A stretch of DNA of 64,000 nt from assembly GCF_001649575.2 (NCBI RefSeq), contig NC_051443.1, positions 6,315,569-6,379,568 of the forward strand, in the 5' to 3' direction. Source of the DNA: Kryptolebias marmoratus (lineage: Eukaryota; Chordata; Actinopteri; Cyprinodontiformes; Rivulidae). The position numbers were made by a program, and so were the translations under genes. Each line of letters starts with the position of its first letter. Position 1 is the stretch's first letter. Under the pieces are notes generated by a model, which did not search any database, was not told the origin of the DNA, and was given only the letters and a program-made list of their open reading frames with translations. Positions 1-12,452 of the stretch are shown here, in pieces.

Positions 1-609
1 TTATGGGATTTTGTACTAATGGGAGGTTAGAGGACCTGGCTGTCTTTGAGCGAAAAGACAGGAGGGGGAGGATAAATCCCAAACCTCAAACCTCAAGTAG
101 TTTCACCCCCATCACCCTTCAAAGCACAGAGACTGTTCAGAAACCCCAGTTAGATACAAAATATTAAACGTCTAGTTGACAGAATCTGTGAAAAAGAGGC
201 AAATGTGTCCATTTCTTTTTGTCTGTGGACTTAATTGAAATGTTCAGAGTGTTTAATTTGTTGTTGGTGTGGCACTCATTGGCATTTTGCCCACACTGAA
301 TGCTCATTATGAATGAATCAGTAACAGCAGACTTCAACCCACACACCTCACAGCTCCAATCTGACCGCCCCATCCTCTTCTTCCGTGGTGCCAAAATATT
401 AATGAATCATGCAGCTTACAGTCCAGCAAGTAACTTCTATAGTAGAAAAAATAACTGTATAAAAGTTGAGCAACATGCTCTTTGTAAACAATCGATTAAG
501 CTTGCTGGTTAGAAACACTGATGTGGTTGTTTGATTGATAAATAAAGGAAGATTTGGCCATTGCCAAGAGAAATAATGCCAACACCACCCTCATACTTGT
601 GTAAATTAA

Positions 610-955
610 AGGCCTGGCATTCTTTAAAATAATACATATTGCCTAATAAATTATGGCATTAAAACCAGTTTGATCAGACCTTGAAAATAGCATCATCTCA
701 TGCAAGATGTGTGGGCAATCAAAGTATGTGTTGGGAATAGGTCTAAGCTACTACCACACCAATTGGTAGCCCAATATCTGTAAGACTAAGTAATATCCAT
801 TTGTGTGTGGGAAAAGGTTGATCAGCTATGGTGGCCATCTTAAATTGGGCAAGCTCTAAAAGTTATTAAGTTGTAGATGCACATCCAGTGATTACGTTCT
901 GAGATTTTCATTAAAATCTGTCCAGTGGTTCACAAGATGTTTTACCAACAGAAAA
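610..955 (-). repeat. Family A dispersed repeat, copy 1
   Basis: This is one of about 13 copies of a repeat seen throughout the window. On the minus strand it contains the family's core in decayed form, TTAGCAAAATATCTCATGAA followed by a 'ccactggacagatttt' block, then 'acaactgatt', 'aagatggccgcca' and 'ggtgtggtagtagctgagag' blocks in the same order as the other copies. This copy holds one unit. No open reading frame is conserved across copies. I know of no name for the family. Confidence 0.75.
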
Positions 956-1169
956 TTGAACACAAAGACACTGACAAAACACAATAACACAAAATGATAC
1001 AATTTTCTGCAGGAATAAATACTGTTTGGTACGTGGTAATATTCTCTCTAATTCTCTTTGTGCCACTGTTACCTTTAGGTGCAGTAACTGTTTGTTTGTT
1101 GTGTCCCTCTTGTACAGAACCAGGCAGATTCAGCTTTATGCTAAGCTAAACTACAGGTGTTGGTTTTGT

Positions 1170-1670
1170 TGCAGACATGAACTAAACAAGTGTGAACAAT
1201 TAAGACTGAATGACTGCTGGAATTTGTTGAATAAGAATGAAACTGAATTGTTCAAGATAAAAGAAGCAGAACGTTTGCTAAAAGATAAAAGTTGAAAAAT
1301 GCTTGACAAAAACTAAAAAATGCAAAAGAATAGCTAAAAGTTTCAAAAGGCTAGCTGAAATGTTAAAAGTAGCAAAAGAATAGCTTTAAACTAAAAGTAG
1401 CAAAAGACTAGCTAATATATTCAAATAGCAAAAGGCTGACCATAAGCTAAAAGTAGCAAAGGGCTATGTAAAGGCTAAAAGTAGCAGAATGTCAGCTAAA
1501 AGCTAAAAATAGCAAAAGGCTAGCTAAAAACTAAAAGCAGACATGGAAAAAGAGAAAAATAGAGCAGTTTGCTGGAGCAGATTTCAAAGAGAACAATCTC
1601 TTTGAAGGAACTGAAAAGATAAATAAAATGAAGTTAAAAACTTTGAAAAGTATAAAAATTACAACGATCC
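1170..1670 (-). repeat. Minisatellite-bearing dispersed repeat, copy 1
   Basis: On the minus strand this reads as a degenerate tandem array of roughly 25-30 bp units of the type CTAGCCTTTTGCTACTTTTA. It is flanked by unique-looking shoulders that recur at 9225-9960 and 17680-18880: a 'ttctgcttcttttat' block and an 'agcagatttcaaa' plus 'agttaaa-actttgaaaag' block. The three copies therefore belong to one interspersed family with an internal minisatellite. The left Rex3 boundary at about 1672 truncates this copy. Confidence 0.7.
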
Positions 1671-3042
1671 TCGGCAACAGAAGCTGGCTGTTGGGACATT
1701 GAATGTCACCTCTCTGGTGGGGAAGGAGCCTGAGCTGGTGTGTGAGGTTGAGAGGTTCCGGATAGAAATAGTCGGGCTCACCTCAACACACGGCTCTGAC
1801 TCTGGAACCAGTCTCCTTGAGAGGGGTTGGACACTCTTTCACTCTGGAGGTGTCCCCGGTGAGAGGCGCCGAGCAGGAGTGGGCATACTTGTTGCCCCCC
1901 ATCTTGGTGCCTGTATGTTGGGGTTTACCCCGGTCAACAAGAGGGTAGCCTCCCTCTGCCTACGTGTGGGGGGACGAGTCCTGACTGTTGTTTGCATTTA
2001 TGCGCCGAACAGCAGTTCAGATTACCCACCCTTTTTGGAGTCCTTGGAGGGGTTACTGGAGGGTAACCCCTCCAAGTTGTTCTGTTGGAGGACTTCAACG
2101 CTCACGTGGGTAATGACAGTGAGACCTGGAGGGGTGTGGTTGGGAGGAACGGCCCCCCTGATCTGAACCCGAGCGGTGTTCTGTTGTTGGACTTCTGTGC
2201 TCGTTATGGATTGTCCATAACGAACACCATGTTCAAACAAAAGGGTGTCCATATGTGCTTTTGGCACCAGGACACCCTAGGTCGCAGTTCAATGATCGAC
2301 TTTGTTGTCGTTTCATCTGATCTGCAGCCACATGTCTTGGACACTCGGCTGAAGAGAGGGGCGGAGCTGTCAATTGACCACTACCTGGTGGTGAGTTGGC
2401 TCCGTTGGTGGGGGAGGATGCCAGTCAGACCTGGCAGGCCCAAACGTATTGTGAGGGTCTGTTGGGAACGTCTGGCGGAGTCTCCTGTTAGATGGAGCTT
2501 TAACTCCCACCTCCGGGAGAACTTCGAACATGTTCCGGGGGAGGCGGGGGACATTGAGCCTGAGTGGGCCATGTTCCGTGCCTCCATTGTTGAGGCGGCT
2601 TATCAGAGCTGTGGCCGCAAGGTAGTTGGTGCCTGTCGTGGCAGCAACCCTCGAACCCACTGGTGGACACCGGCGGTGAGGGATGCTGTCAGACTGAAGA
2701 AGGAGTCCTATTGGGCCTTCTTGGCCTGTGGGACTCCAGAAGCAGCTGATGGGTACCGTAAATCCAAACGGCATGTGGCTTGGATGGTCGCTAAGACAAA
2801 AACTCGGGCATGGGAGGAGTTCAAAGAGGCCATGGAGAAAGACTTCCGCACGGCTTCGAGGCGATTCTGGTCCACCATACGGCGTCTCAGGAGGGGAAAG
2901 CAGTGCAGCACCAACACTGTTTATAGTGAGGGTGATGTGCTGCTGACCTTGACTCGTGATGTCGTGGGTCAGTGGGTGGAATACTTCGAAGACCTCCTCA
3001 ATCCCACCAGCACGTCTTCCATTGAGGAGGCGGAGCCTGGGG

Positions 3043-3520
3043 NNNNNNNNNNNNNNNNNNNNNNNNNNNNNNNNNNNNNNNNNNNNNNNNNNNNNNNNNN
3101 NNNNNNNNNNNNNNNNNNNNNNNNNNNNNNNNNNNNNNNNNNNNNNNNNNNNNNNNNNNNNNNNNNNNNNNNNNNNNNNNNNNNNNNNNNNNNNNNNNNN
3201 NNNNNNNNNNNNNNNNNNNNNNNNNNNNNNNNNNNNNNNNNNNNNNNNNNNNNNNNNNNNNNNNNNNNNNNNNNNNNNNNNNNNNNNNNNNNNNNNNNNN
3301 NNNNNNNNNNNNNNNNNNNNNNNNNNNNNNNNNNNNNNNNNNNNNNNNNNNNNNNNNNNNNNNNNNNNNNNNNNNNNNNNNNNNNNNNNNNNNNNNNNNN
3401 NNNNNNNNNNNNNNNNNNNNNNNNNNNNNNNNNNNNNNNNNNNNNNNNNNNNNNNNNNNNNNNNNNNNNNNNNNNNNNNNNNNNNNNNNNNNNNNNNNNN
3501 NNNNNNNNNNNNNNNNNNNN
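3043..3520. other. Assembly gap inside the Rex3-like element
   Basis: A run of 478 N. The missing sequence should contain the reverse transcriptase, which needs more than 1 kb, so either the gap length is only an estimate or this copy has an internal deletion. Confidence 0.95.
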
Positions 3521-3523
3521 GGG

Positions 3524-3621
3524 GGATGGATGGATGGATGGATGGATGGATGGATGGATGGATGGATGGATGGATGGATGGATGGATGGATGGATGGATG
3601 GATGGATGGATGGATGGATGG
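3524..3621 (+). repeat. (GATG)n tract, tail of the Rex3-like element
   Basis: About 24 perfect tetranucleotide units directly after the gap. A matching tract in reverse orientation ends the second Rex3-like copy at 57887, which supports reading both as element tails rather than independent microsatellites. Confidence 0.9.
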
Positions 3622-3622
3622 A

Positions 3623-5430
3623 AAAATTACTAAAACCTAAAGTCAAAGCACCCATGTCCTGAATAAGCTAAATGTCTTAAAATGTGAATAGCTATGTACT
3701 CAGAAGTAGTTAGATTGAAAAAAAAAAAAGAAAAAATTTTCTTAAAAATGAAACCCAGGAACACAACAGTGTGAATGTTGAATCAGTATTCCCACTGTGC
3801 CAGGCATATTGACAGGAATATCTGGCAACAGGCCCAAGAACATGCACAGAACTCTGCGTTCTGCTGCAGACCTGCAGCTGAAAATTCTAAATAATCTCAC
3901 ATAAATGAAAACATGTGCAGCGGGCTCTGAAAAGGGAAAAATGATTGAGAGCTTCAATTGAAAGAGGAAGTAAAAAAGGTCAAAAAGTGATCTTTATTTT
4001 CTTAAGAATCCTTACCTCTATTAGCCAGTGGTAGTTTCTTAACCTTTTTGGTCTTGAATCAAGGGCCTGCTCCGTCGAACTTGGCCCCTACCCCAACCAA
4101 ATGGAATTAGACTAAAATTACAGCATGAGGTCATGGTCCCTGGCAATGAGCTCAACAACAGAGAAAAAGGTGGTTAGTTTAAAAAAAAAAAAGAAGAAGA
4201 AGTTTGAAACCTTTGAAGATGGTGGCTTGGTATAGAAATAATCCTAAAAAATAAAGCGAATTATATTTACTGAAGTATGTCAGAGCACGTTAAAGCCAGA
4301 AACCTCAAAGTGGGAGGACTGCAGCAGCCGTTTTATGGAAGCAGTTTCAGGATCTTTGTAATATTCCCAAAGAACTAAAGATAGCCGGGCAGTAAAGTGC
4401 ACATTAGTGCTTGCGTGCAACAAAAAACACCCGGCATGTCGAAGTTTGCTCAAATAGGTGGCTGAAAAATCTAATCTGTTTTCACACTGAAGGCCTCCAG
4501 CCTTCTAATTTCCTGAACGCTGAAAAAGATTGTGGATTTGGATAAATGGCACGTTCAGGGGAGAGCAGCATGATACAAAAAAAAAGGAAGGAAATCATCA
4601 CTTTTCTCACATTGAGCAGCATGAAATGGTGGGAAGTTGTGTTTTATTTTCACCGCACTGCATTTGTTTTTTGTTTGTTTTTTAAATGTCATTACAGTAA
4701 AGGTTGTTTTGCTTTGCTTGTGGTTTGACTCTGTCCAACTGCTTCACTTGTGGGGAATTTAAAATAAACCTTGTGGAGAGGGGAGAGAGAGGACATTGCT
4801 TACTTTTAGGAGTGGAAGCTCAGGAGCACATGTTATACACAAACGCACCGTTTTGTTTAACTAGAAGCACAAATATTTGCAAATGCAGCTACTACCTACA
4901 ACTTCAACATACCTGATATGATCTAAGCTTAAAAAGTGCCGACGTTTTGATGTATAAACTGTAAGAACTGTAATAAGAACCAAGATCAAAAGAAAGGTTA
5001 AAGGTGCCAGTGGCTCATAAGAGTCACCATGGTAACCACACACCTGTGTCTCTCAATCCCCAACTGCCTAGTTAATGAGAGGCAGACAGAAACAGACTGA
5101 AAAATAAGCCTCAAACCTTAAGCCTTAAGCAGTCACTGTGCAAAAACTGTGAGTTACATTTTAAGATTTCTTAAACTGTGAGCAGCAGAAGACTCTAATG
5201 GTCACATGTGTGAATCTTTATGTGTCTACACTGTTGTATGTTGGAGATATGACAAGTTAGAAAAACCTCTCACTTCCAGATTTGAAGAGAAGAGTTTGAG
5301 CTAAACTGTAACTGAATCTGGAAGCTCGGCTGGGAGCTCTCTGCATTGGGAGGGAATTGGAGAGAAAAATATAGGTCCAATAGCAGTGAAAGACACACTG
5401 GGTGAAAGATGACCAAAATGCCTTCATTTT
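3623..5430. other. Intergenic, no gene recognised
   Basis: AT-rich sequence with short A-runs. I see no conserved coding exon, RNA gene or recognisable transposon end. The short open frames here lack similarity to anything I know. Confidence 0.6.
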
Positions 5431-5435
5431 GATGT

Positions 5436-6275
5436 ATGTTTCTGGTAGCGTCTGTCTGTCTGTCTGTGTACAAGATAATTCAAAAAGTTGTGAACGGATT
5501 TTCAGGAAATTTTCTGGAAACATCAAACAGGGTACAAGGAACAAGTGAGTACATTTTAGTGGTGATCTGTTCAAAGTTCAATGTCAGAGGTCAAGGTCAC
5601 AGATCAGCCCATGCTCTAACTGTGCAGCTGGATAACAGGAATGTTAAACTCCACAGCTGGACACCTCATGGGTCAAGAGTGATCACTGTTGATTTCAAGG
5701 GCATGGGGTCATTTAAATCAAGGCCACAAATGACCTTGTGCTCTAACTATGCAATCATGTAACGAAGGAAAGTTAAGCTGCACAGCTGGACACCGCTTTG
5801 TTCAAGGGTGATCACCATTGATATCAAGGTCATGGGGTCAAAGGTCAACATCACAGTTGACCTAGTGCTCTAACTCTGCAACAGTGTAATGTAGAAAAGT
5901 CAAACTCCACAGCTGAACACCTCATGGGTCAGAGATGATCCCTGTTTATTTCAAGGTTCATGGGGTCAAAGGTCAAGGTCATCGGTAACCCCTTTGTGAA
6001 AAAACATGTCTCTGCTCCCACATGCAACCCTTTTGTTTCCTCCACCAAGGAAGTTATTTTTTCAGTTGTGTCCGTCGGTTTGTTTGTCTGTGTGTTAGCA
6101 AAGATCAGGTAAAAACTAATGAACAGATTTGGATTAAATTTTCAGGAAATGTTGGGGGTTGTTACAAAAAACAATGGATTAAATTTTGGTGCTGATCCAG
6201 ATTATGATCCGGCTTGCATTATTTCTTAATCACGCTGTGGCTTTGGTGGAGTTTTGCACTCTCTGAGTGCGTCTA
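5436..6275 (+). repeat. Family B dispersed repeat, copy 1
   Basis: It starts with a 'gtttctggtagcgtctgtctgtctgtc' type block and continues into three tandem units built on 'cacagctgga' and 'caaggtcatggggtcaaagg'. The distances between successive cacagctg motifs are 129 and 127 bases. A second module follows with 'tgttagcaaagatcagg' and 'aactaatgaacagattt', resembling the family A core. The copy ends in GCACTCTCTGAGTGC followed by GTCTAG, a terminal hairpin. The same order occurs at 12365-12975. No coding capacity is seen. Confidence 0.75.
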
Positions 6276-7554
6276 GTTTGTATGTACCAACAAGATTTTT
6301 TTTTTCTCTCACTGGTTTTTGCCTATTTTAGTCTATGTTGTGCGACTTACTGCTACAAAAAGTCATAGCACACTACTACCCATCAAGCAGCATGTTTCTG
6401 TTGGATAATTTGCTTGTTTTATTTCAAAGCTGTGTGACAGTAGGACAACAAATGTGAACAGAATAGCTTATTAAAAACTTGGTTGGACTTTTGTGTTGCC
6501 AAAAAAGTGCCAATGCTCATGTAAGGCTCCCGCTTCCTGTTTTCTCACCATAGTCAAAGTGTTATTTGGATTTTACTGATTTTATTTTGAAACAATCTTT
6601 AAAATAAACATGTGGAGTCAGGGTACTGTACTTTTCTTTGTTGTTGTTTTTAGAAGCCATTTATCAAATACTCTTTAGTATTCACACTGGACAAACAACA
6701 TCGGACCCCCCCCCCCAAAAAAAAAAAAATCCATTACTCCAAGTCCATTCATCAATAACACTTATGGACCCGTCAACAAGCAGTCTGGACATCAGAAACA
6801 CAGCACTTGTGAAGCTTTTTACCATTTTTCTGCTGCTGCAGTTGAAGTAGACACATTAAATTGTTTGTGTTTACTTTGAAGTGTTTTTATTTTCACCAAT
6901 CAGTGCAGCTGAGAGAGACCGAGTCCAGAAATGATCAGAAATGATGGCTTAAAGGTGAGATATTATCCTGCACAAGCAATCTGAAGCATCTCACTTTATC
7001 TACAAGATACTACAGACCACACTGTTATTTATTCTTGTTAGATTTTTATTGAACTTATTTTGTGATTTTTATTTTTCAAAAGCTGTCTAATAGAAACTTT
7101 TTGTTACATTAAAAATGATTGCTTGTATTGATCAATGGAACCTGGCATTTCTTTTTGTTGTTGTTGTTGATGAGTACATTTATTTTATTTGTTTGATGCA
7201 CAATGAGTTTTGCTCTCGAGTGTCATTAAATAAAAACTGAAATTCTCCAGTTTTTGGTGAAATGTGGTCTTTAGAGCTTTGTCATGCTAAATTTATTGAG
7301 CCTGACTGAGTGTTTTAATGACACGTGTTTGTCTAATTTTGTGTGACACCTTTAGGGTCACTGATAATTGTTGGGAAATCAGAACTTTACAGAAACACTG
7401 CAGTGGCTAGAAACTTACTGATGTCATTTACAAACTCATAGAATAAACCAGCCATCAGATGGTTGTAGGAGAGAAAATGCGGCAAATTTTCAAATCACCA
7501 AAATAAAATATTATATGAAAAGTATCTAAGTTAAATCTAGCAATACTTGAACTA
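6276..7554. other. Intergenic, no gene recognised
   Basis: AT-rich, with a C-run/A-run junction near 6707-6729. No conserved exon or RNA gene seen. Confidence 0.6.
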
Positions 7555-7800
7555 ATGCTTATCGCCCGTCACCTTTCATGCCAGAGTTTTAAACAAAGAG
7601 AAAGGATGGAGTCATAGCTGTTTTAGTGAAACCTTAAAAATAGTGTTATGTGTCATTTCATGTAAATGACTCTCAGCTACTACCACATCACATCGCATAC
7701 TACCATAGTACCTTTACATACTACCACTGTCGGTCTGTTGGATTGAATCCATGCAATGGTTCATAAGATATTTTGCTAACAGACAGATAAACACACACAC
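7555..7800 (-). repeat. Family A dispersed repeat, copy 2
   Basis: A single, partly deleted unit in minus orientation. It runs from the 'cacctttcatgcca' terminal block through 'gactctcagctactacca' to 'ttcataagatattttgctaac'. The middle portion around the 'aagatggccgcc' block is missing. Confidence 0.7.
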
Positions 7801-8050
7801 ACAGGTAAAAAGAAAACAAAATCTACATATATTATATATATATATAGTATGTATTTTGTATTGTGTGTGTGTGTGTGTGTGAGTGTGTATTCTTAATTTG
7901 TTGTATGCAGTAAAAAATATTTAATCTAAAATAAGTAAGGGTATCTAACAATGTGTTTTTAGTTTCCAGAGAAATTTGACACAAGTGTATTATTTTTAAA
8001 AGACATGACACCACTACTACTATTGCTACTTTTAGGACTGCTGCTGCTGC

Positions 8051-8106
<56 letters not shown>

Positions 8107-9224
8107 TGCAAACAGTAACTGTATTTAAAGTGACAGGATTGTGACAGTCAGAAATAATGGATTGCGACTTATTGGATAAACTGTGATGTTACTTCATCTA
8201 GGTGCTTATTAAACTTTGAGATTTTCTTCTACAAAAGGAAAAAAAAAATGGGCTTGTATAAAAACCATGTCTGGTTTGACAAAAGGGTGATAAAACAAAA
8301 CAAAAAATATATAAAAACATGTCTTATGACTTTATGTTTTTTTTTATATTTTGTCTAAAAATTTGAAATAAAAAGTCAAACTAGACTTGATGACTGACTT
8401 GTGACAAACTGTGATTTTCCTCATCACTTTCCAAAAACTGAACTTCGAATCTTGTGAGTTTTATGACGAAGCTTTATTTGCCACAAAATCTCCCATAAAA
8501 ACGAGATCATTCAGTACTCAGAAAAACAGTAATTGCAGAGAAATTATGCAAAATGTGAGTTTTCGTGCAGAACAAAAAAGGAATTTGAAATTGAAAAACT
8601 GCTTCGCCCCAAACACGGAGGAGACTTCAGGATTTATCCTCACCTGCTCTGCTGTTGCATCACACATCATCTTTTTCATCAGATAAATCCTACAGAATAA
8701 TTGTTCTTTATTGTGGTACACATTGAGTTTACTCTTTACTGTGTATACGAAGCTGAAAACATGACTAATGTCTACAGTTATTTATCTACTCCTGCACATC
8801 CAACTTGAGTGACCTCAGCTGTAAAAACAGAGCATGTGGTCCTCCTCCTCACTCTGTCTTACAGAACGTCTCTGGAGGCCGCTGCCGGTCGGGGGGTTAG
8901 CAGGAGTGGGTTTGTGGCGATCCAGATGCTTGGTTTGAGGGAAGCTGAATAACTTCAAGGCTGACATGGTTGAACGCTGTGAGACACACTTCAGCACTTC
9001 CTCCACTCTCCCCTCCCACTCCTCAGCTGGATGTTTGTACAAGGCGGTGTGAGATGCTTTATGTTAGTTTTCAGAGCATATCAACTCTTCGACGTTTATG
9101 CAACCAAAAGGTGTCTTTTTAAAATAAGAAACACCAAGATTCAGGTGGCATTTGAGGGGAGGAAGACAAACTAACAAAAAATAAATGAGTCAGCGGAGAT
9201 ATTGACTCATTTACCTTTGTCATT
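7801..9224. other. Intergenic with simple repeats
   Basis: Contains a short TATA/GT tract near 7827-7880 and an (AAT)n microsatellite at 8051-8105. The rest shows no supported gene. Confidence 0.6.
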
Positions 9225-9960
9225 CATACATCAAAACATCCAGGTTTTTTGGGAGATGGGTGCTGTGATTGTTGGCTCTTGTACTTTTTCAAAATATTTA
9301 ACTTTTTTACAGACATTTTCCCCATAGGAATATATTGAGAGCCCATCAATTTCTTCAAAAACATTGTCCTTTTTGAAATCTGCTTTAGCAAACTTGCTCT
9401 GTTTTTGCTTTCCTATGCTACTTTAGCCTTTAGCTAGTTTATTTTTTCTACTTTTAGCTAACCTTTTGCTATTTCTAAATTTTTCTTCTTAGCTTTTATC
9501 TAGACTTTAGCTACTTTTAGCTTTTTGCTTTCATTTTGCTACTGTTAGCTCTTATTTAGCCTTCTGTTACTTTTACATTTTAGCTGGCTTTTTGCAATTT
9601 ATAGTTTTCAGCTAGCCTTTTCATACCGTTAGCTTTGAGCTACCATTTTGTTATATTAGCTTTTTGATACTTTTTAAGCACAATTAAGGAGTTACATTAA
9701 CTTTGTTTTAAGCATGAAATTATAATTACAATATAATGAATACTTGAACACACAGCAGAGATATAATAACTACATGAATCAACAAGAGTCAATACTTGAG
9801 AAATAGTGTATTCATTTTACCAACATCAATTCTTTGCCAACACTTTTTAAAAAAGTTTTTAGTTAGTGTTCTGCTTCTTATAACTTTACAACACAGGTTC
9901 AGCATTTTTTAGCAAACTTCAGCAGCCATTCAGCGCTCAGCATTCAAACTGCATCCCTGC
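9225..9960 (+). repeat. Minisatellite-bearing dispersed repeat, copy 2
   Basis: The left shoulder reads 'aaacatccagg...gggagatgggtgct'. The core, about 9390-9670, is a run of degenerate units mixing 'gctacttttagctttt' and 'agctagccttttgctac'. The right shoulder is 'ttctgcttctta' followed by 'cgctcagcattc'. It shares both shoulders with the copy at 17680-18880 and is the uninterrupted version of the site where a solo LTR sits in that copy. Confidence 0.7.
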
Positions 9961-10384
9961 AGAAAACCCAGTTTCTCTAGTTGCTCCTTGTTTCTCCTCC
10001 TTCGGCCCTCAGGCTCCATTAAAGTGGCTAGAAGGCCGTCCCTGTGGAGCATCACCAGCGTAAACACACATCATGAATGGCCCGCATTGAGCCGGGGCTG
10101 GAAGGGGATGCAGGGGAATACAGAGGTCACCGGTGGACCCCTCCCACTGGGGAGAGGTCACCACGCTGACCACCCTCATAACAGCTCCACATAGAAAACT
10201 AAAGACAAAGAGAAGAAATACCTGAACCTCTGACCCTCTACGTCCCAGTTACAGAGCAGCTGATTATTACTTCAAACTGGAAAAGTCATTAAATATTACC
10301 AAGAAAGTATTATTCTGTCAGAATGTTTTACTGCCAACTTCTGCAAACTGGAAACCAGTGGAACATTCTCCTTCATAAAACATG

Positions 10385-10790
10385 GTTTAATTAAAGTCCT
10401 AAAGGTCCTTGGAAGAATCCTTATCACCTACCATCTTCTATGCTGAAGATCTTATGATGATAAATGATGGCATTATAGTCGATTTAATCAAACCTTAAAC
10501 ATTCATTAGGTCCAATCTCAAGCAAAATAGCAACATCTTGCATGATTTGTGAGTGCTCCAATTGAGAATGACTCTCACCTGCTACCACATCAAATTGTAC
10601 CTCAATATTTGTAAAATTGTCTGAATTATAGCCATTATTGTGTTGGCTAAGGTCAAAAAGCTGTGGCAGATTACTTTGTGAGAGTTTCACTAAAATCCCT
10701 CAAGTGGTTCATGAGATATTTTGCTAACAGACAAACAGTCAAACAAGCTAAAATAGACACAGGCAAAATCCTTATCCCATGCCTTTTGGC
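10385..10790 (-). repeat. Family A dispersed repeat, copy 3
   Basis: A full single unit in minus orientation, from the 'cctaccatctt' terminal block through 'gactctcacctgctaccaca' to 'catgagatattttgctaaca'. An open frame across the core (10663-10851) is fortuitous and is not conserved in other copies. Confidence 0.75.
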
Positions 10791-11333
10791 AGCTGGTGAT
10801 ACACATGTAGTATGTTGCAGATGCAATGAGTATTTAAATAAAAAAACATGAGATGAACAGTTAAATTACACAAAACACAGATGTATTCCTGTAACATGTC
10901 GGAACCCAGTAAATAGACAGTGACATTTTTGCAGTGTAGTGCCAGTGTCTTGGCTTTATGTCACTCCTCAAGACTCTATGATGTAAAAATGACATCACCA
11001 CTCAGTGTCTAATCACACCAAGCTGATGTAATTGTTGTTTTTTATTATTATTTGCTGGCAAAATGTCAAATGATTTCATTTTCTGCATTTGTCAACCATT
11101 GGAGCAGAATGACTAAGGTGACTTTTTGTGTGATAGCATTTCCTCAACACGATAGCCAATAAGGCAGCCGTTTGTTTAGAAAACACAAGCTTCTGAAATG
11201 CAGAAGAAATTTGTTCAACATTTATTCCAGGAAATCTGAAACACAATATTGAGGCTCAAGCGGCCTGTTTTCAGACTCTTTGCCTGTTCACCATGAGAGG
11301 GTCTGTAAAGAGTGGCTCATTATGTCTAGAGTG

Positions 11334-12340
11334 TTGCAAAAACCTTTACCCTCTTTGGTATTCTTTCCAATTGGTTGCCTTACAACCTGAAATTCAATCA
11401 AGCTTTTATTTGATCGAAAGTAATAATTCTACAAAAAAATACATTGGATTGATAAATTAAAATGTTTTAGATATTTATTTTTAAAAATTGCATTGCCTCC
11501 ATGTTCTTGGCCCATCTAACCACTGAGGTTTTGGAACGTTCTTCAGGACCGAACTGCTGCAGCTCCTTCAGGTTGGATGGCTGCTGCTTGTGTCCAACGA
11601 TCTTTGAATCAAACCAGAGATTCTCAGCTGGACTGAGGTCTTTGACTGGACCATTCCAGGACATTTAACTGGTTCTCCTTAAATCAGCAGAGTGTTGCTT
11701 CAGCAGAGGGTTTAGGGTCATTGTCCTGCTGGGAGGTGGACCTTGTGAATGAATTATGTGATGAAGTACTTGATTGTCTGGACTGTTAAATAATTTTGCT
11801 TTAGGTCATCTTGTTTTCCACTGTGTCCCAAACATTATATTCTGAATTTTAATTTTAACATCATATCATTCACTATCAAAGGACATTTGCACATGTGGAT
11901 TTGAATGTTCCATTTAGATTAAGGTAAATAACTATCTGAGACAGAGAGGCTGCAGCTGATTGAGTTATGAGGGTTACTGTGTTCTGATCATGGGCTATAG
12001 AATGAATAAATGTCTCCTGTTTTGTTGATAATGTTGTCACAACTTCATCAGACCATCATCGGACTCCACAACAACCTCCATCTCAGTCTCTAATCTCTGG
12101 GAGACTCCAACAAGTTCCTCTCAAGAGTTTTTCTGTGTCTTGCTCCATCCTTCTTTCCAATCTTTGATTTCTGCTGATGAAAAACATCCACACCGCATGA
12201 TACTGCCACCACCATGCTTCAGTGTAGGGATGGTGTTCTCAGCATAAGTGTCAGATTTGCAACAGACACAATGTTGTTCTTGATAGCCGAAAAGTTCAAC
12301 TTTGTACCCTCTGGGTAGATTAGGGTGAATACTTTTGCAA
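11334..12340 (-). mobile_element. Tc1/mariner-like DNA transposon relic
   Basis: Terminal inverted repeats are visible: TTGCAAAAACCTTTACCCT at the left and, read in reverse, TTGCAAAAGTATTCACCC at the right. On the minus strand, 11467-11664 encodes a piece of transposase C-terminus containing DLSPAENLWFDSK, the usual block with the last catalytic acidic residue. The region 12170-12320 matches the 'catgatgctgccaccaccatgcttcac' type of block common in fish Tc1-like relics. About 330 bases (roughly 11747-12073) interrupt the expected transposase order and look like a secondary insertion. The copy is non-functional. Confidence 0.75.
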
Positions 12341-12364
12341 CCTATTGTATATTACATTTGGTCC

Positions 12365-12407
12365 AGGTTTTATTCCCACAACCAAGGAGGCTATGTTTTT
12401 GGTAGTA

Positions 12408-12452
<45 letters not shown>

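Larger units (their letters stand above)
1672..3622 (+). mobile_element. Rex3/RTE-like non-LTR retrotransposon, decayed, endonuclease part
   Basis: The translated sequence carries an apurinic-type endonuclease: [44 protein letters not shown], then [20 protein letters not shown] and a [11 protein letters not shown] block close to the SDH motif of the family. This is followed by the Arg/Trp-rich linker that leads into the reverse transcriptase. The frame shifts near 2085-2095, just before DFNAHVGND, so the copy is broken. The 5' end is truncated. The reverse transcriptase is not seen; a 478-base gap stands where it should begin. The 3' end is a (GATG)n tract, the tail reported for Rex3 of teleosts. 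Nothing here suggests a working element. Confidence 0.8.

Noticed and set aside
2956..3662. Open frames running through the N gap and the GATG tract
   Set aside because: They consist of unknown residues and a Trp-Met-Asp-Gly repeat caused by the tetranucleotide.
10663..10851. Frame containing SLKSLKWFMRYFANRQT across family A
   Set aside because: The translation recurs only because the DNA repeat recurs; stops and shifts differ between copies, so there is no conserved protein.
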